This document shows positions 5,514 to 5,770 of a stretch of 5,770 nucleotides of DNA, piece after piece. The DNA comes from Oscillospiraceae bacterium. Its GTDB lineage: Bacteria; Bacillota; Clostridia; Oscillospirales; Oscillospiraceae. The notes under the pieces were generated by a model that saw nothing but the letters and a program-made list of their open reading frames with translations, made no database searches and had not been told where the DNA came from. The DNA is taken from contig JAITGH010000020.1 in the NCBI GenBank assembly GCA_031280855.1, positions 1 to 5,770 of the forward strand. The letters are read 5' to 3'. How positions within the stretch are numbered: position 1 is the stretch's first letter; each line of letters begins with the position of its first letter. The translations under genes and the position numbers were made by a program.

Positions 5514-5770
5514 CTAGTCGGAGCGCAGCGCGACTACCGGATCCTTATTCGCCGCCGCTTTCGACGGTATCAGCCCGGAGATGAACGTCAACACGCAACT
5601 TAAGATTATCAGTATCACTCCGCCCGCGACCGGAAGCTGCGACACGTTCGCGATGTCCGTGACATTCTTGATGATGATGTTCGCCGGAATGTTAAGCAGC
5701 ACCGTCAGCCCGATACCGATCAAGCCCGCCGTCAGCCCGACGATCAGAGTCTCCGCATTGAACACGCCGG
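5514..5770 (-). CDS. ABC transporter permease, FtsX/MacB family, C-terminal fragment
   Basis: 84 complete codons end at TAG (5516-5514); the 5' part lies beyond the window. The first possible start codon in view (GTG at 5765) is internal, since the family needs several hundred more residues. Two membrane helices are visible, at about residues 8-25 and 47-67 of the fragment. The end matches the FtsX C-terminal signature GLxPAxxAAxxDPVxALR: here GLIPSKAAANKDPVVALRSD. Such permeases pair with an ATPase to drive export or envelope processes. It has the same orientation as the downstream genes but is separated by 391 bp and its own palindrome, so it is probably a separate unit. Confidence 0.9.
   Translation of the reverse strand, partial: GVFNAETLIVGLTAGLIGIGLTVLLNIPANIIIKNVTDIANVSQLPVAGGVILIILSCVLTFISGLIPSKAAANKDPVVALRSD

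Noticed and set aside
5399..5584. Plus-strand frame of 61 codons starting in the right palindrome arm
   Set aside because: It begins at the promoter -35 itself, upstream of the expected transcript start, has no ribosome binding site, and overlaps the permease end antisense.
1..5770. CRISPR array, tRNA, rRNA or insertion sequence
   Set aside because: No regularly spaced direct repeats, tRNA-like cloverleaf, rRNA signature or transposase-like protein was seen on either strand.

Overview
The window holds a minus-strand gene set from a bacterium. It most resembles an anaerobic Firmicutes/Clostridia-type organism: GC-rich coding sequence, AT-rich spacers, strong AGGAGG ribosome binding sites, and near-consensus sigma-70/A promoters with 17-bp spacers and extended -10 (TGn) elements. 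The taxonomic guess is an inference; there is no rRNA or marker gene here.

Layout, in transcription order (right to left): (1) 5770-5514, the C-terminal end of an FtsX/MacB-type ABC transporter permease, cut by the window edge. (2) 5513-5123, a 391-bp spacer. It contains a 186-bp near-perfect palindrome (5251-5436, centre 5343.5) whose two arms each carry a strong promoter pointing outward, a second promoter toward the downstream genes (5165-5193), and two small dyads. (3) 5122-4658, the [2Fe-2S] subunit of a xanthine oxidase-family molybdenum hydroxylase. (4) 4657-4536, a 122-bp spacer. (5) 4535-2118, the molybdopterin-binding large subunit. (6) 2102 to beyond position 1, the FAD subunit, left incomplete by the window edge. 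All plus-strand open frames look like shadows of these genes.

Together the three genes encode an S-L-M type molybdenum hydroxylase. The expected electron path is substrate to Mo-cofactor (large), to two [2Fe-2S] clusters (small), to FAD (medium). The unusual part is the medium subunit. Its FAD-binding domain is interrupted by a complete glutamate-synthase-small-subunit-like (GltD/NfnB/PreT-like) NAD(P)H oxidoreductase with its own Fe-S motifs and two Rossmann sites. It then resumes exactly where the FAD domain left off. This would wire the molybdenum enzyme directly to NAD(P)(H) in one polypeptide. The large subunit is also atypical: the usual catalytic Glu position appears to be His, the usual active-site Arg motif is replaced, and there is a proline-rich insert of about 55 residues. 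The substrate and even the direction of catalysis are therefore open. The best candidates for something undescribed are this nested oxidoreductase plus divergent Mo subunit, and the promoter-bearing palindrome in front of them.
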